A stretch of 64,000 nucleotides of DNA, taken from Ischnura elegans. Its lineage: Eukaryota > Arthropoda > Insecta > Odonata > Coenagrionidae. Below, in pieces: positions 11,917 to 20,846 of the stretch. The notes under the pieces are model-generated. The model was given only the letters and a program-made list of their open reading frames with translations. It was not told the origin of the DNA and did no database searches. The stretch spans positions 92,617,449 to 92,681,448 of the forward strand of contig NC_060257.1 in NCBI RefSeq assembly GCF_921293095.1, in the 5' to 3' direction. Every line of letters begins with the position of its first letter. Positions within the stretch are counted from its first letter, which is position 1. Both the position numbers and the translations under genes were made by a program.

Positions 11917-12000
11917 ACATAGAAGTAAAGGCCTCTGGGTAGGTCCTTGGATAAATAGAACTGAAAAACTGGTGACCCTAAACTGGAATTCTCAAGGGAT
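11917..12000 (+). pseudogene. Continuation of the Tx1-type LINE ORF2 after the X1 insertion
   Basis: The plus strand reads T-H-R-SKGLWVGPWINRTEKL and then NWNS, the segment that follows SGA-LN in Tx1-clade reverse transcriptases. It continues ORF2 from 5556 once X1 is removed. The match ends near 12000, where a different LINE tail starts. Confidence 0.7.
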
Positions 12001-12558
12001 GAGCAAATACTCCACCATATTACAAATACCATCCACCCGCCGTACTAGAGACAGATACACACATTTTATACTGGGATAGACCGATGCTTACAGATAAAAC
12101 CATAGATTACAATAGGCCTGATATTTTATTGATCCACAAATTACAGCAAAGAGCAAACATAGTCGATGTAGCACTGCCACTAAATCACAATGTTGAGTCT
12201 ACGGAAAGAGAGAAAACACAAAAATATCAGAATTTGGCCGGTGAAATAAAAAATATTTGGAAGTTGAAAGACGTCAGTATACACCCACTGATAATCTCTG
12301 CGGAGGGAGTCTTGTCTAAAAGATTCAAAAAAGAAGTCGAAGACCTGGGAATAAAAAAACAACTGATTAACCTAGGGCAAAAAGCTGTTTTACTACAGAC
12401 CTGCCAGATCGTGAGAAGATTCCTAGGTCGGGCATGATCGGACAGTGTAGGATAGGGTGAATTCTCTTCCTTAGCATCCGAGCCTAATCCAAAATTGACC
12501 TTGGGATAGGTGAATATTTCCAGCTGGTTTTAATCAGCTGAGAAAGTGCATAAACTCA

Positions 12559-12561
<3 letters not shown>
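12000..12561 (+). mobile_element. 3' fragment of a LINE with a restriction-endonuclease-like C-terminus (R4/Dong-like)
   Basis: The open frame 12084-12437 (117 codons, beginning inside the domain) reads YNRPDILLIHK, then NIVDVALPL, KYQNLAGEIKNIW, HPLIISAEG and QTCQIVRRFLG. This order (PD...D-V-A-P, E-K-KYQ-LA-EI--W, P-VIS--G, C-IVRKFLG) is the conserved C-terminal region found in many invertebrate LINE polyproteins. The PD-(x)-D pattern fits a restriction-like nuclease as in R2/R4-type elements. The fragment ends directly at a TAA microsatellite, and Dong/R4 elements are known to favour TAA repeats. Clade assignment is inference. All upstream RT coding is missing. Confidence 0.6.
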
Positions 12562-12590
<29 letters not shown>

Positions 12591-12607
12591 CACACACACA
12601 CACACAT
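12561..12607. repeat. Compound TAA and CA microsatellite
   Basis: About nine TAA units followed by A-rich sequence and about eight CA units. It abuts the 3' end of the LINE fragment and may be its target or tail. Confidence 0.9.
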
Positions 12608-12659
12608 ACTAAAAAATTTTCTGATCTTAAAACTTCGCAATGCCTATCGAAGTCAATAA

Positions 12660-13430
12660 ATATCCTAAACAATAAGTAGACAGCCAATCTCATTTCCAAA
12701 CCTCCTACTGTCACATTCAGACGACCTGCAAACCTTTCAAATTTATTCCGCTCAACGAACCCCTTACAGAAGTCACCCACTACTCCCAATAGTACACCTT
12801 CGCCCTGCGGTCGTCCTAGATGCAAGACCTGCCCAATTTTTTTCCTCCTCCTATCCCTGGTCATCTCGTCTCCTGTTTACCACCACCCCCTGCGGCCTCC
12901 TGTACTTCCAAGAATGTATAGTTTACCTAATTCAATGCAAACACTGTCCCTCCTTTTATATAGGCAAATCCTCAACTCCCCTTAACCTTAGAATCAATAA
13001 CCACAGGGCATCGTGCACTTCCTCTCACTTTGCGTCCCTCCCGGTGGCGAAACATGCGGCCACTCATCGGCGTCAATTCAATGATTGCTACAATGTAACA
13101 GTTTTGGCCTCCCTTTCCCCCCACAGACCACCCACTCAAACTTAATTCCATTGACTTAACTTACATATGCCTATTCAAAGCATTTCTTCCTCCCGGCTTA
13201 AACATCCACCGATAATCCCTTAATTGCCTCAGCTCACTCTTTTCCCCCCTCTTTGGACCCTACCTTCCCTCTATTTCCCCTTCCCTCTGCTATCCTTTAC
13301 CCTTTACCTACAGTCTTTTAACTAACTCCGAGGAAGGTGGTAATGCCACCGAAAATTCAGTTATTAATGTGAGTTTTTAATCTTTATCTAGTGTGTTCTG
13401 TGATACTGCCCATCCTAGGGTTTTTTACGT
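12660..13430 (+). mobile_element. 3' fragment of a Penelope-like element with GIY-YIG endonuclease
   Basis: Three short pieces in shifting frames are characteristic of Penelope-like retroelements. PPTVTFRRPANLSNLFRS (about 12705-12760) is followed by the cysteine block PCGRPRCKTCP (about 12803-12835) and then by the GIY-YIG core IVYLIQCKHCPSFYIGKSST with L-LRINNHR (about 12920-13010). That core would be the DNA-cleaving domain C-terminal to the reverse transcriptase. The RT domain itself is absent, so the copy is 5'-truncated and dead. The 3' tail includes 'GAGGAAGGTGGTAATGCCACC' and ends near a TA microsatellite. Confidence 0.75.
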
Positions 13431-13446
13431 TATATATATATATATA
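13427..13446. repeat. TA microsatellite, likely LTR insertion target
   Basis: Short TA run left of the solo LTR. A matching, longer TA run follows the LTR at 17540. Confidence 0.8.
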
Positions 13447-13870
13447 TGTGACGGTACGACCTGCACCGTCGTTTTTTTCCATTATTTTCATCGCGGTCGG
13501 TCCTTGGTCTGAGCCATTGCTCATTTAAAATAAGCGGGCACAGCACTGCTAGAGCGGCGTCCCCATCAAATACTAGGGTTTTCGAGTGTCATTTTTTTGT
13601 ATGTCACTAGAACGCCGGTATATAACGGGTGCTCACGAGGAGCGGAGATCTTCCGCTAGGCTAGTCTAGTCAAGGCCAGCGCACAGCGAGCGAGAACGAG
13701 AGGCGAGTTTTCATCGAGGTACGCGATTCATCGTGGGAATCACCATCCGCTGTTCTTCGAAGCCGCAGGCAGAGAGAGGCCTGTTGGGCTCACAACGGCC
13801 GAAGCGGTGATTCAACAGAGAACCACACCATTGACGCGGTAAAATACTCAACTTAACCCCTCTCCCCGGA

Positions 13871-14117
13871 CAGTGGCGGATACAGACAGGGGGCGCCCCC
13901 CCCCTTGCGGGTCCGCTTGTATTGCTGAACATTGCAAAACCACAATTGTAACTTTTTTATATCATAAGGTGGCATTGTCTTTTACATGTTTATAATCACT
14001 TGAAATTTAATTTTCATATAATTTGCCTGGGACTTGATCATCTTTTATTACGATAAAAGTAAAGACAACTCAAGATATGTTGCGCCCCCCCTCGAGTTTT
14101 TTCTGTATCCGCCACTG
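13871..14117. mobile_element. hAT MITE, family CAGTGGCGGATACAG, copy 1
   Basis: 247 bp with inverted ends CAGTGGCGGATACAG and CTGTATCCGCCACTG. A perfect 8-bp target duplication TCCCCGGA lies at 13863-13870 and 14118-14125. It contains a short C/G homopolymer block near the left end and no coding. It is inserted in the solo LTR. A second copy is at 24336. Confidence 0.95.
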
Positions 14118-15285
14118 TCCCCGGATAGTGCATTATCCACTCTCCTTGCTCGATCCAACATAATTCCCCAAGAAGAGACCCCGAGTGCTGTTCACTCGAA
14201 ATAGTGATTTGTGGAACAATATCACGAAACCCTATGCCAAGTTTTTCAACGTTCTATAAAAAAGTTGTATCACTAATCTCCCGTCCACGAGGTTTGCATA
14301 TTCAAAGCGATTGTGCTGGACATTTCGCACAACTGGACGAGGAGCTTGTACATTCTTTGGCATTTGTAAATTCATCATTCATCCATTCATCCTATTGATT
14401 TCTTTGTATTAGAATTACCCTAGTAGCACAAAAAGGATTATATCTAGATATAATACGTATCATTGTATACACTGTATACAGATTATATCTGTATAAAATC
14501 CATGCAAATGTCCTCTACCACGCATATAATATCTAGATATTATACGTATTATATCTGCTGCAATAATATGGATTTTATACAGATTAAATATGCGACATAA
14601 TATAACCCTCCATAATATATATTCAAAATATAATCCATAATATAATAAGATAATATATATTAACCCTCCATATACCTACGAGATAATAGAGAGAGACTAT
14701 ACTTGCCACAAAGAACTATTGACAATGTAAAATTCGCGAGAAAAATAATATTTTCAACTAAATATGTCTGAAAGGATTGTACTTCCACTATGCCAGCAAA
14801 AGCAAAGATCAATCCAAACCTCAACTACTAGTCCAACCTCAGCTACTAAAACGTACCAGTCCCAGGCGGATATGTATTTGAAATATTGTATGGGATGAGC
14901 AAAAGTTTCAATGTCACTTCAGTAGATGTATCAATCTAATAAAAATTTGAAAGTCCTGCCAAACCACCAGCATAAAAATATGTATAAAGAATATGATATC
15001 TCTTAAATCACATCTCAGCTCTTAGCATGCATGAGGACATCACCATAATGAATTTTAGTGGCAGGAAAGAAAAAAACAATTAAAATACATATTTTTTATT
15101 TTCATTATTCAATCACAATAATAGCTGCAATCCTCTCTTGTTACCATGAAATACTTTGCTGAAACAAAAACTGTCATTCTCTTTGAACAAAAATTATTTT
15201 TAAGTGCATTGACAGAAGCCATACTATCTTCAACAGTTTCTCCAAGGAATGTCTATTGTCACATCATCCACTTAAAAAAAATCCA

Positions 15286-15480
15286 CATCCACCATAGTTC
15301 TATACGTCACTATAATACCACTGTCTTTCAGTCTTCTGAATGATAGTTTGGTAACTGAAGAAATGGCACCTTCCTCCAGTCTCGGCACCTTTAATTCAAC
15401 ACGAATTATCTCCCCATCTTCTCGTGCAAGGCCACAGATTCTTTTCTGATATCAATCGATGTGAAGTGCAGCTCACACAC
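15286..15480 (-). pseudogene. THAP-domain exon 2 of the transposon gene (frameshifted)
   Basis: The acceptor TTTTAG precedes the exon, which starts VCELHFTSIDIRKES and supplies the second Cys and the His of the C2CH zinc site; spliced, it reads KNSK-VCELHF, the THAP consensus. After a frameshift near 15440 comes EDGEIIRVELKVPRLEEGAI and then SSV, matching the usual PRL-PGA-PS tail that follows THAP fingers, and finally a stop. The intron between the exons is 839 bp. Confidence 0.7.
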
Positions 15481-16319
15481 CTAAAATTAATAAATAAGAA
15501 AATACCAAGTAAATTACTTAGTCATTTCATTTTCAATTTAAGGCATTTCTGAATGAGAAATATATCTAATGACTTGGCTGGTAAATACAGGAGATAACTA
15601 TATACCTCAATGATTTTTTTATAAAAAACTAGATATAAGCATAAGATAATTTGAGCTGATAAAAGCCGGACACAGTTAAATTCCGGTTCATTGCACCACT
15701 CACGATTGTAAGAGAAAAACGCATATTTCCATTCACGGCGGTTCATACACACTAATAGTATAGAAGTTTCTGACGAGACTCAATGAATGTCTCAGCATTG
15801 CTTTCCATGCAACTTATTAATTGAGTATCACTGGTCTTGCGAAATGATACATAAGCTCAAATTAATTCGAAAGCATGAATACCTTAAAAGGTATGTGCTT
15901 TCCCCCGTAATATACGGTACTACGCCAAAAATACAATGACTCAGGAAGCCTCATCAAAAATACCTTAGTATATAACTTAGGGCGTAAATAATTCAAACAG
16001 CTTTTCAAATCTAAGTTAAATAAGTATTTTTAACTGAGTACTGAGTTTCAGACGCATAACACACCAAAGGGCAAGCTAAGAAATAATATTCGATACCATA
16101 AACTTGGCTGCTGAATTATAATTCCAACTAACTCCTTCAACCACACGTTTACTGAACGAAATAATACAAAAAACAACTAAAATAGAAGAATTTTCAGTCG
16201 AATTGCCGCTACAATATTTTAAACCACCACTTTTAGTATTGGAGACATTCATCAACATCCCCAAGCCACATCTAGCTAGAAATTACATCCAAATAATTAC
16301 AGCGTGAAAGGGTACATAC

Positions 16320-16462
16320 CTTACTGTTTTTCGTGGAGGTGAAATTGTCTCTTCTGATCGCCCGAATCCACTTGATCTCCAACTCAAGATATTTTGGAAA
16401 GCTAAAACCTTAAACTTTGGGTCCACTCTGGAGTTTTCTTCGCACCCCGGTACTGAACACAT
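16320..16462 (-). pseudogene. THAP-domain exon 1 of the transposon gene (frameshifted)
   Basis: The start at the ATG complement 16462 reads MCSVPGCEENSRVDPKFK, with the first THAP C-x4-C pair. A frameshift near 16400 follows, and then FPKYLELEIKWIRAIRRDNF and TSTKNSK. The FPK and the KWI-AIRRDN helix are typical of THAP fingers. The exon ends AAG|GTATGT, a strong donor, and joins in phase 0 to the next exon at 15480. The frameshift shows decay. A THAP finger binds DNA through a C2CH zinc site. Confidence 0.7.
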
Positions 16463-17536
16463 GAAAGGCGTTTTTAACAAAAATGTCTCACAAACACACG
16501 TTTCTTAAGCCCAGCGAATGAAATTCAAGAATAAAGGAAAATTCACTATCCTCAGAAACTTCAATTTTCAACAACTTACACCACAAAAATCCCTATAAAG
16601 TGGTGAAACGTAACGTAAATTCACTCGTAAACAACGTAGGAGTTTCAAGGATATCACTACTTCGCTCAAAGATGATCTTATGAGTGGACTCATTAAAACC
16701 GATAATGTGCAACTAGGCAATTATTAGTTTTCAGAGTGAATATTAATCCACAAATATAATTTTCCTCGGCAGTATACTCATCTATATGTTACATTAATAT
16801 TTTTAGTCGCTAATATGAACTCAAAGGTTTATGCCGGTATGGATACACCAATATACATAATGTAAATCCCTACATATAATAACGCTGTAATACAGCAATA
16901 ATACGTTACAAAATACATTATGTATAGTATACATCAATTTCCTTGGTAAATACATTATGTACGCGAGTTCTTGTGCTGTGTGGGGATGTTTGAAAGAGAA
17001 GCAGAGATTTTAAAATATATGATAAATATATATATAATACAGATATGTGTATCTGTATATGATGTATACCAGAATCTTTAAAATATACAATTAATATCCT
17101 TATGGTGTAACCATGGATCATCAGACATGTATAAAATATGTATGATATACAGATTTGCAAATATGTATACGGATGTATTTCGAAATCTTAAAAATATACA
17201 GATATAATCCTTTTTGTGCTACTAGGGTAAGTAATTTTGGTGGGGTAGTGTTTTTTTTTGTCTTCTCAATTCATTTTTCATTTATGTGTCGCCATAGAAG
17301 TCGAGTCATTCATCCCTCATTAGGATTGAGAAAGGGTATTTCTTTGATTTTTTTGTCTTTCTGTATGGTCAATTCCGAGAATAAATGTGTAAACCCGATC
17401 TTTCTGTAAGAGGTCGTTTCTATCTTGTGCTGTGCTCTGCACTGAGGTCAATCCATCCCCAGTATTTAGATACCTTTATCGCGAACGCGCGCCGCAGAAC
17501 TTCCACGATATTATTATAATAGACCCGTGATCTATT

Positions 17537-17539
<3 letters not shown>

Positions 17540-17599
<60 letters not shown>

Positions 17600-17600
17600 T
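17540..17600. repeat. TA microsatellite with adjoining T tract
   Basis: About 26 TA units followed by a poly-T run. Together with 13427-13446 it forms the target region of the solo LTR. Confidence 0.9.
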
Positions 17601-17689
17601 TTTCGGTGGCATTATTGCTGGCGCTTGGGAAAAGGTTATATTAATGCCAGAATTTTCCATTTAAAGCGCTGACATTACTGAAGGAATTA

Positions 17690-17840
17690 ATACAAATAAT
17701 TTCTGCAAAGATCACAGGTTCCCCCAATTACAATTATTTGGATAACACACTCATAAACACTTATGCCCAGGCGGGACTCGAACCCGAAACCAACTGTTTG
17801 GCAGGCTAGGACTTGATCCCGCCGCCTCCGATGCTTTTTC
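17690..17840 (-). mobile_element. tRNA-derived SINE, copy 1
   Basis: The minus strand reads GGCGGGATCAAGTCC... and then the box-B motif GGTTCGAGTCCC in GGTTTCGGGTTCGAGTCCC, followed by GCCTGGGCAT and a short body shared with 54405-54560. Box B of RNA polymerase III promoters is intact. The tRNA cloverleaf is degraded, so it is a SINE head and not a tRNA gene. Confidence 0.65.
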
Positions 17841-17929
17841 TCGGACATTTTCAAGGGTGGATGAAAGAGTAAGAATAGAATGTTTACTCCTGGTATTAAA
17901 AATAAACACATTTTAATCTAGGTAATGCC

Positions 17930-18500
17930 GAAGAAATGAAAATTGACTCCGCGACTTCTCAGTCTCGGCGTTTACGTGCTTTGAACGCCGCTTGAGCCTC
18001 TGTCGCTTCGCTAAGGTCTTCTGCGCATGCGCGCTACACCTGTTGCTTCTACCGGCACTCCGTGGGCCGGCGGCTGTGGTACTGGCCATCGCTTCAAGTA
18101 TTCGACGCGCCCGCTGATCTGTTGTTCTTGAGGTCTTGTCCGCGATTTCGCTCATTATATCGACTCCGAGGTCTTGCGCGTGATATCGATTTTTATATTT
18201 TTCGAGTTTTCGTCTCCACTGCTTTCTTCCGTGTCTATAATAATTTGATTCAGACTGTGGATGAATTGTTTCGTGTGCACTGCGTGCCAGGATATTCACT
18301 GCCTGTCGTGTTTAGTGATGTGTCGTGTGATCTGCCTTTCCGGAATTTTGGTACGTCCTGTTGAATGTGGACGGAATTCTATAAGGGTCTGCTGGACGTG
18401 TTTTGCTACGTGGACGACGTTCACTCATAGTGTTAGCTGCGGTGGTGCTCTGCAGGTAGGTGACTACCATCTTTCTACGTTAACAGATGGCGCTCCGTAA
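17930..18500 (+). other. GC-richer, promoter-like block of unknown origin
   Basis: This stretch is CpG-rich compared with its surroundings and contains no convincing ORF. A possible splice donor CTGCAG|GTAGGTGAC lies near 18455, and a downstream CAG|ATGGCGCTCCG near 18487 could be an acceptor. It might be a 5' exon of a host gene or part of another transposon. No protein match was recognised. Confidence 0.3.
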
Positions 18501-20450
18501 ATGTACAGTTCCAGTACAATTTTTACCTCGCACAAGCTGAAAATTTTCCAAGCCCCGAATCGACGTCGCTTTGGCAATGCTGTTGGACCACGCCCCCCAT
18601 ACGCAAAGGACAACAACAAACAATGCGAGCGCAGAGCGAACGAGGTCCTTGTTCCGTGCCGGTCAAAAGGAGTTTTGAAGACATCTGAGGATGACTCGCG
18701 ATTCTAATGACGCAGTGGTAACTCCTCCCATCCGCCCCCGAGTCGAACAAAATCCATTCGATCGCAAAGGAGGGAAGGAAAGACGGAAGTGGCCAATGGA
18801 TAACCATTGGCGGATTTAAATCGCACCCGCCGAGACGCTTGAAAAATAGACAAGATTTTTGATACCCTCCCGTTATCATCGCGGTAGTTTAGTTTGTGTA
18901 ATAAGTAATAGAGTTTAATACAGAGGACACTAGAACACTTTGTCCTTCGCACGTAGATTCAGGTATAAAAAGTTTTATCTCTAGTAAAATAAAAACATAA
19001 GGTAGCTAAGCGAGATGGTATGACGCGAAAGTCAGAGAATCGTGAATGCGACGGAGGGCATGTCGTGCAAAGATGAAAATAATCCGTTCTGATTTATCGA
19101 CTAGCGATCGCGAGTTAATTATAAAAAAATATAATCTGTCTAAAGGAAACATTGAATACAACGGTCGTTATTACATATTTAAAATATTAATATTTTCATG
19201 TCAATGACTCTATTATTAAAATAATAACTATATTTCGTACATTAATTGTTGTATGTAGCTTTTAATATCAAATATGAGAAGACCGTTACCCTGTCAAACC
19301 CTTGTGTCACCCTCACAAAAAATCCAGGATTCGCCTCTGTCTTGCTAACGCGTTATTTCCAGAGGACTTGATTGCTGAATCATGTGGAATCGATCAATAT
19401 CGATTCGATTGATCGATTCGTTTGGTTCATCTTAATGAATTCACTGATCTTAAGAATACAGACATTCAATGCACGCAGTAAAAAAATCGCAACGATTAGC
19501 AATATACAGAGAAAATGTCTAAGACATTAATATTTTTCATGTATTTACTTAGTGTTAATGCTCACAGTAAATATTTAATTTTGGTATTTAAAGTACCAAA
19601 AAGGACGAAAATTCCTTTTTCCTCACTCTCACATGACCCGTGGAAAAAAGTTATGTGAGGGCATTAAATAGATAACAAAAATTCGCTCCACACTTCAATT
19701 GGATACATTAAATGACTAGATAATTATTAACACCGATTAAAAACGAATTAAAACTTCTAGGGATTCTTATATGTGCTGCCTTATTTTTCCTTCGTGGTAC
19801 TATTACGTTGGCGTGGCGATAAATCTTTGGGAACTTTAATGAATAGGCGTTGAGTGCATTGTCCTACGCAGACACGAAACGAGAGCAGCGTAGAGGGGGC
19901 ACGTGCCCCCGGGGGGCAGATTTCAGAGGTCTGCAAAATTAGAATAGTCTATTCAGAAAAGCCATTTCATTTTTGTAATTAAATTGTTTGAAAATAATGG
20001 CTAACTAACAATTTAATAACGAAATATATTCATAATAGCAAACATATAATTATGAGGAATTTCAAATACTGCATCTAAAGAAATAGCTAACGCAGGTATT
20101 ATATTTCAGTGAGGGAGCATGGGGGGATCGGGGGGGGGGGGGCGGGGGGGGGGGGGGCAGAAAGCTCATCTTTACCTCCCCTGATAAAAGTCCTAGTTCC
20201 GCCTCATGCAGTTCCGGTGGATCCTACGCGAATATTTCCTTGAGATTCTCAGTTGCTCCGACAAGGTTTCAAAAACCGCATTGTAATCCGAAAAGTCCAC
20301 AGTTACAGTGATCCTTGAAAGGTGGAACATCCGAAGGATTTCACTAATGGTAATAAAATACAGTGTCTCGGTAATTATATATAAATGAGCCGTATGAATC
20401 AGTGGCGAGGCTTTGGGGTAATCTTAGAGACTGTTGTGCGTACACGAAAT
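18501..20450. other. Gene-poor sequence with a degraded G-rich transposon-like remnant
   Basis: No credible coding sequence was seen. Around 19895-20200 a block with GGGGGCACGTGCCCCC-type sequence, a long G tract (about 20129-20157) and a right end reading AGTTCCGCCT resembles the poly-G hAT MITEs elsewhere in the window, but no intact TIR pair or target duplication could be found. Confidence 0.4.
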
Positions 20451-20458
20451 GATAACAG

Positions 20459-20655
20459 CAGGGGCGGATCCAGGATTTTTTCTGGGAGGGGCACAAGCAA
20501 GGCCGTATCCAGGATTTTTTCTGGGTGGGGCACAACGATACCTCGTAATACAAAACGAACGCAATCATAATGGGACCGTATTAAAAATCTTGCATATTTT
20601 TGAGGGTCTGGGGGGGGCACGTGCCCCCGTGCCCCCCCCCCTGGATCCGCCTATG
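20459..20655. mobile_element. hAT MITE with duplicated left end, copy 1
   Basis: 197 bp, from CAGGGGCGGATCCAGG to CTGGATCCGCCTATG, with a perfect 8-bp duplication GATAACAG at 20451-20458 and 20656-20663. The left terminus is tandemly repeated inside the element (ATCCAGGATTTTTTCTGGG twice, about 38 bp apart). It contains GGGGGGGCACGTGCCCCC. It is non-coding. Confidence 0.95.
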
Positions 20656-20846
20656 GATAACAGTAAAATAATTATACGCATATAAGTTTGATAATGAATT
20701 TCACGTTTTAGAGAGAGTAGGGCAAAACGGTATTTTGCATAAATCTTCACGCAGCGCTTAGACTTGGATAAGTGGAGGCTTAAGAGTTCGGATGCATTTA
20801 GACTCGTATATGACTGCCTGCACTACTGCCTACTTGCCCAGAAATA

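Larger units (their letters stand above)
1296..12000 (+). mobile_element. Tx1/L1-type LINE retrotransposon, decayed and split by nested transposons
   Basis: Non-LTR retrotransposon with a leader at about 1296-1460, ORF1 (to 3403) and ORF2 (from about 3470). ORF2 is interrupted at 5558 by element X1 and resumes at 11917. Assignment to the Tx1/L1 group rests on ORF2 signatures such as LKNWRPLSLTSVDYKIVAK, on RQGCPLSGMLYAIS, and on SKGLWVGPW after the break. Removing X1 and one copy of its AC duplication restores the frame across the junction. The element has several stops and frameshifts and is dead. Its own 3' end is lost where the fragment at about 12000 begins; the right border is approximate. 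Confidence 0.8.
14418..17227 (-). mobile_element. TIR DNA transposon carrying a THAP-domain gene
   Basis: Perfect terminal inverted repeats of at least 28 bp begin CCCTAGTAGCACAAAAAGGA. TA lies at each side (14416-14417 and 17228-17229). Sub-terminal regions are rich in ATATAATAC/GTATATACAG motifs on both sides. On the minus strand it carries two exons encoding a THAP zinc finger (16462-16320 and 15480 downwards), so it was once a gene-bearing element. The transposase catalytic core was not recognised and is probably deleted. THAP fingers occur in P-element-type and several other insect transposases; the TA flanks do not fit P elements (8 bp), so the superfamily is open. Confidence 0.75.
13447..17539 (+). 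mobile_element. Solo LTR of an LTR retrotransposon, interrupted by two DNA transposons
   Basis: The LTR starts TGTGACGGTACGACC and ends ATCTATTACA (TG...CA), flanked by ATATA on both sides inside a TA tract. Net length without the two insertions is about 1,026 bp. A TATATAA box at 13619-13625 lies in a GC-rich promoter-like segment, and an AATAAA signal at 17380-17385 precedes the 3' end by about 155 bp; this is the order expected of U3-R-U5. No internal coding region or second LTR is present, so it is a solo LTR left by recombination. The TG start resembles Ty3/gypsy-type LTRs, but family assignment is inference. Confidence 0.6.
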
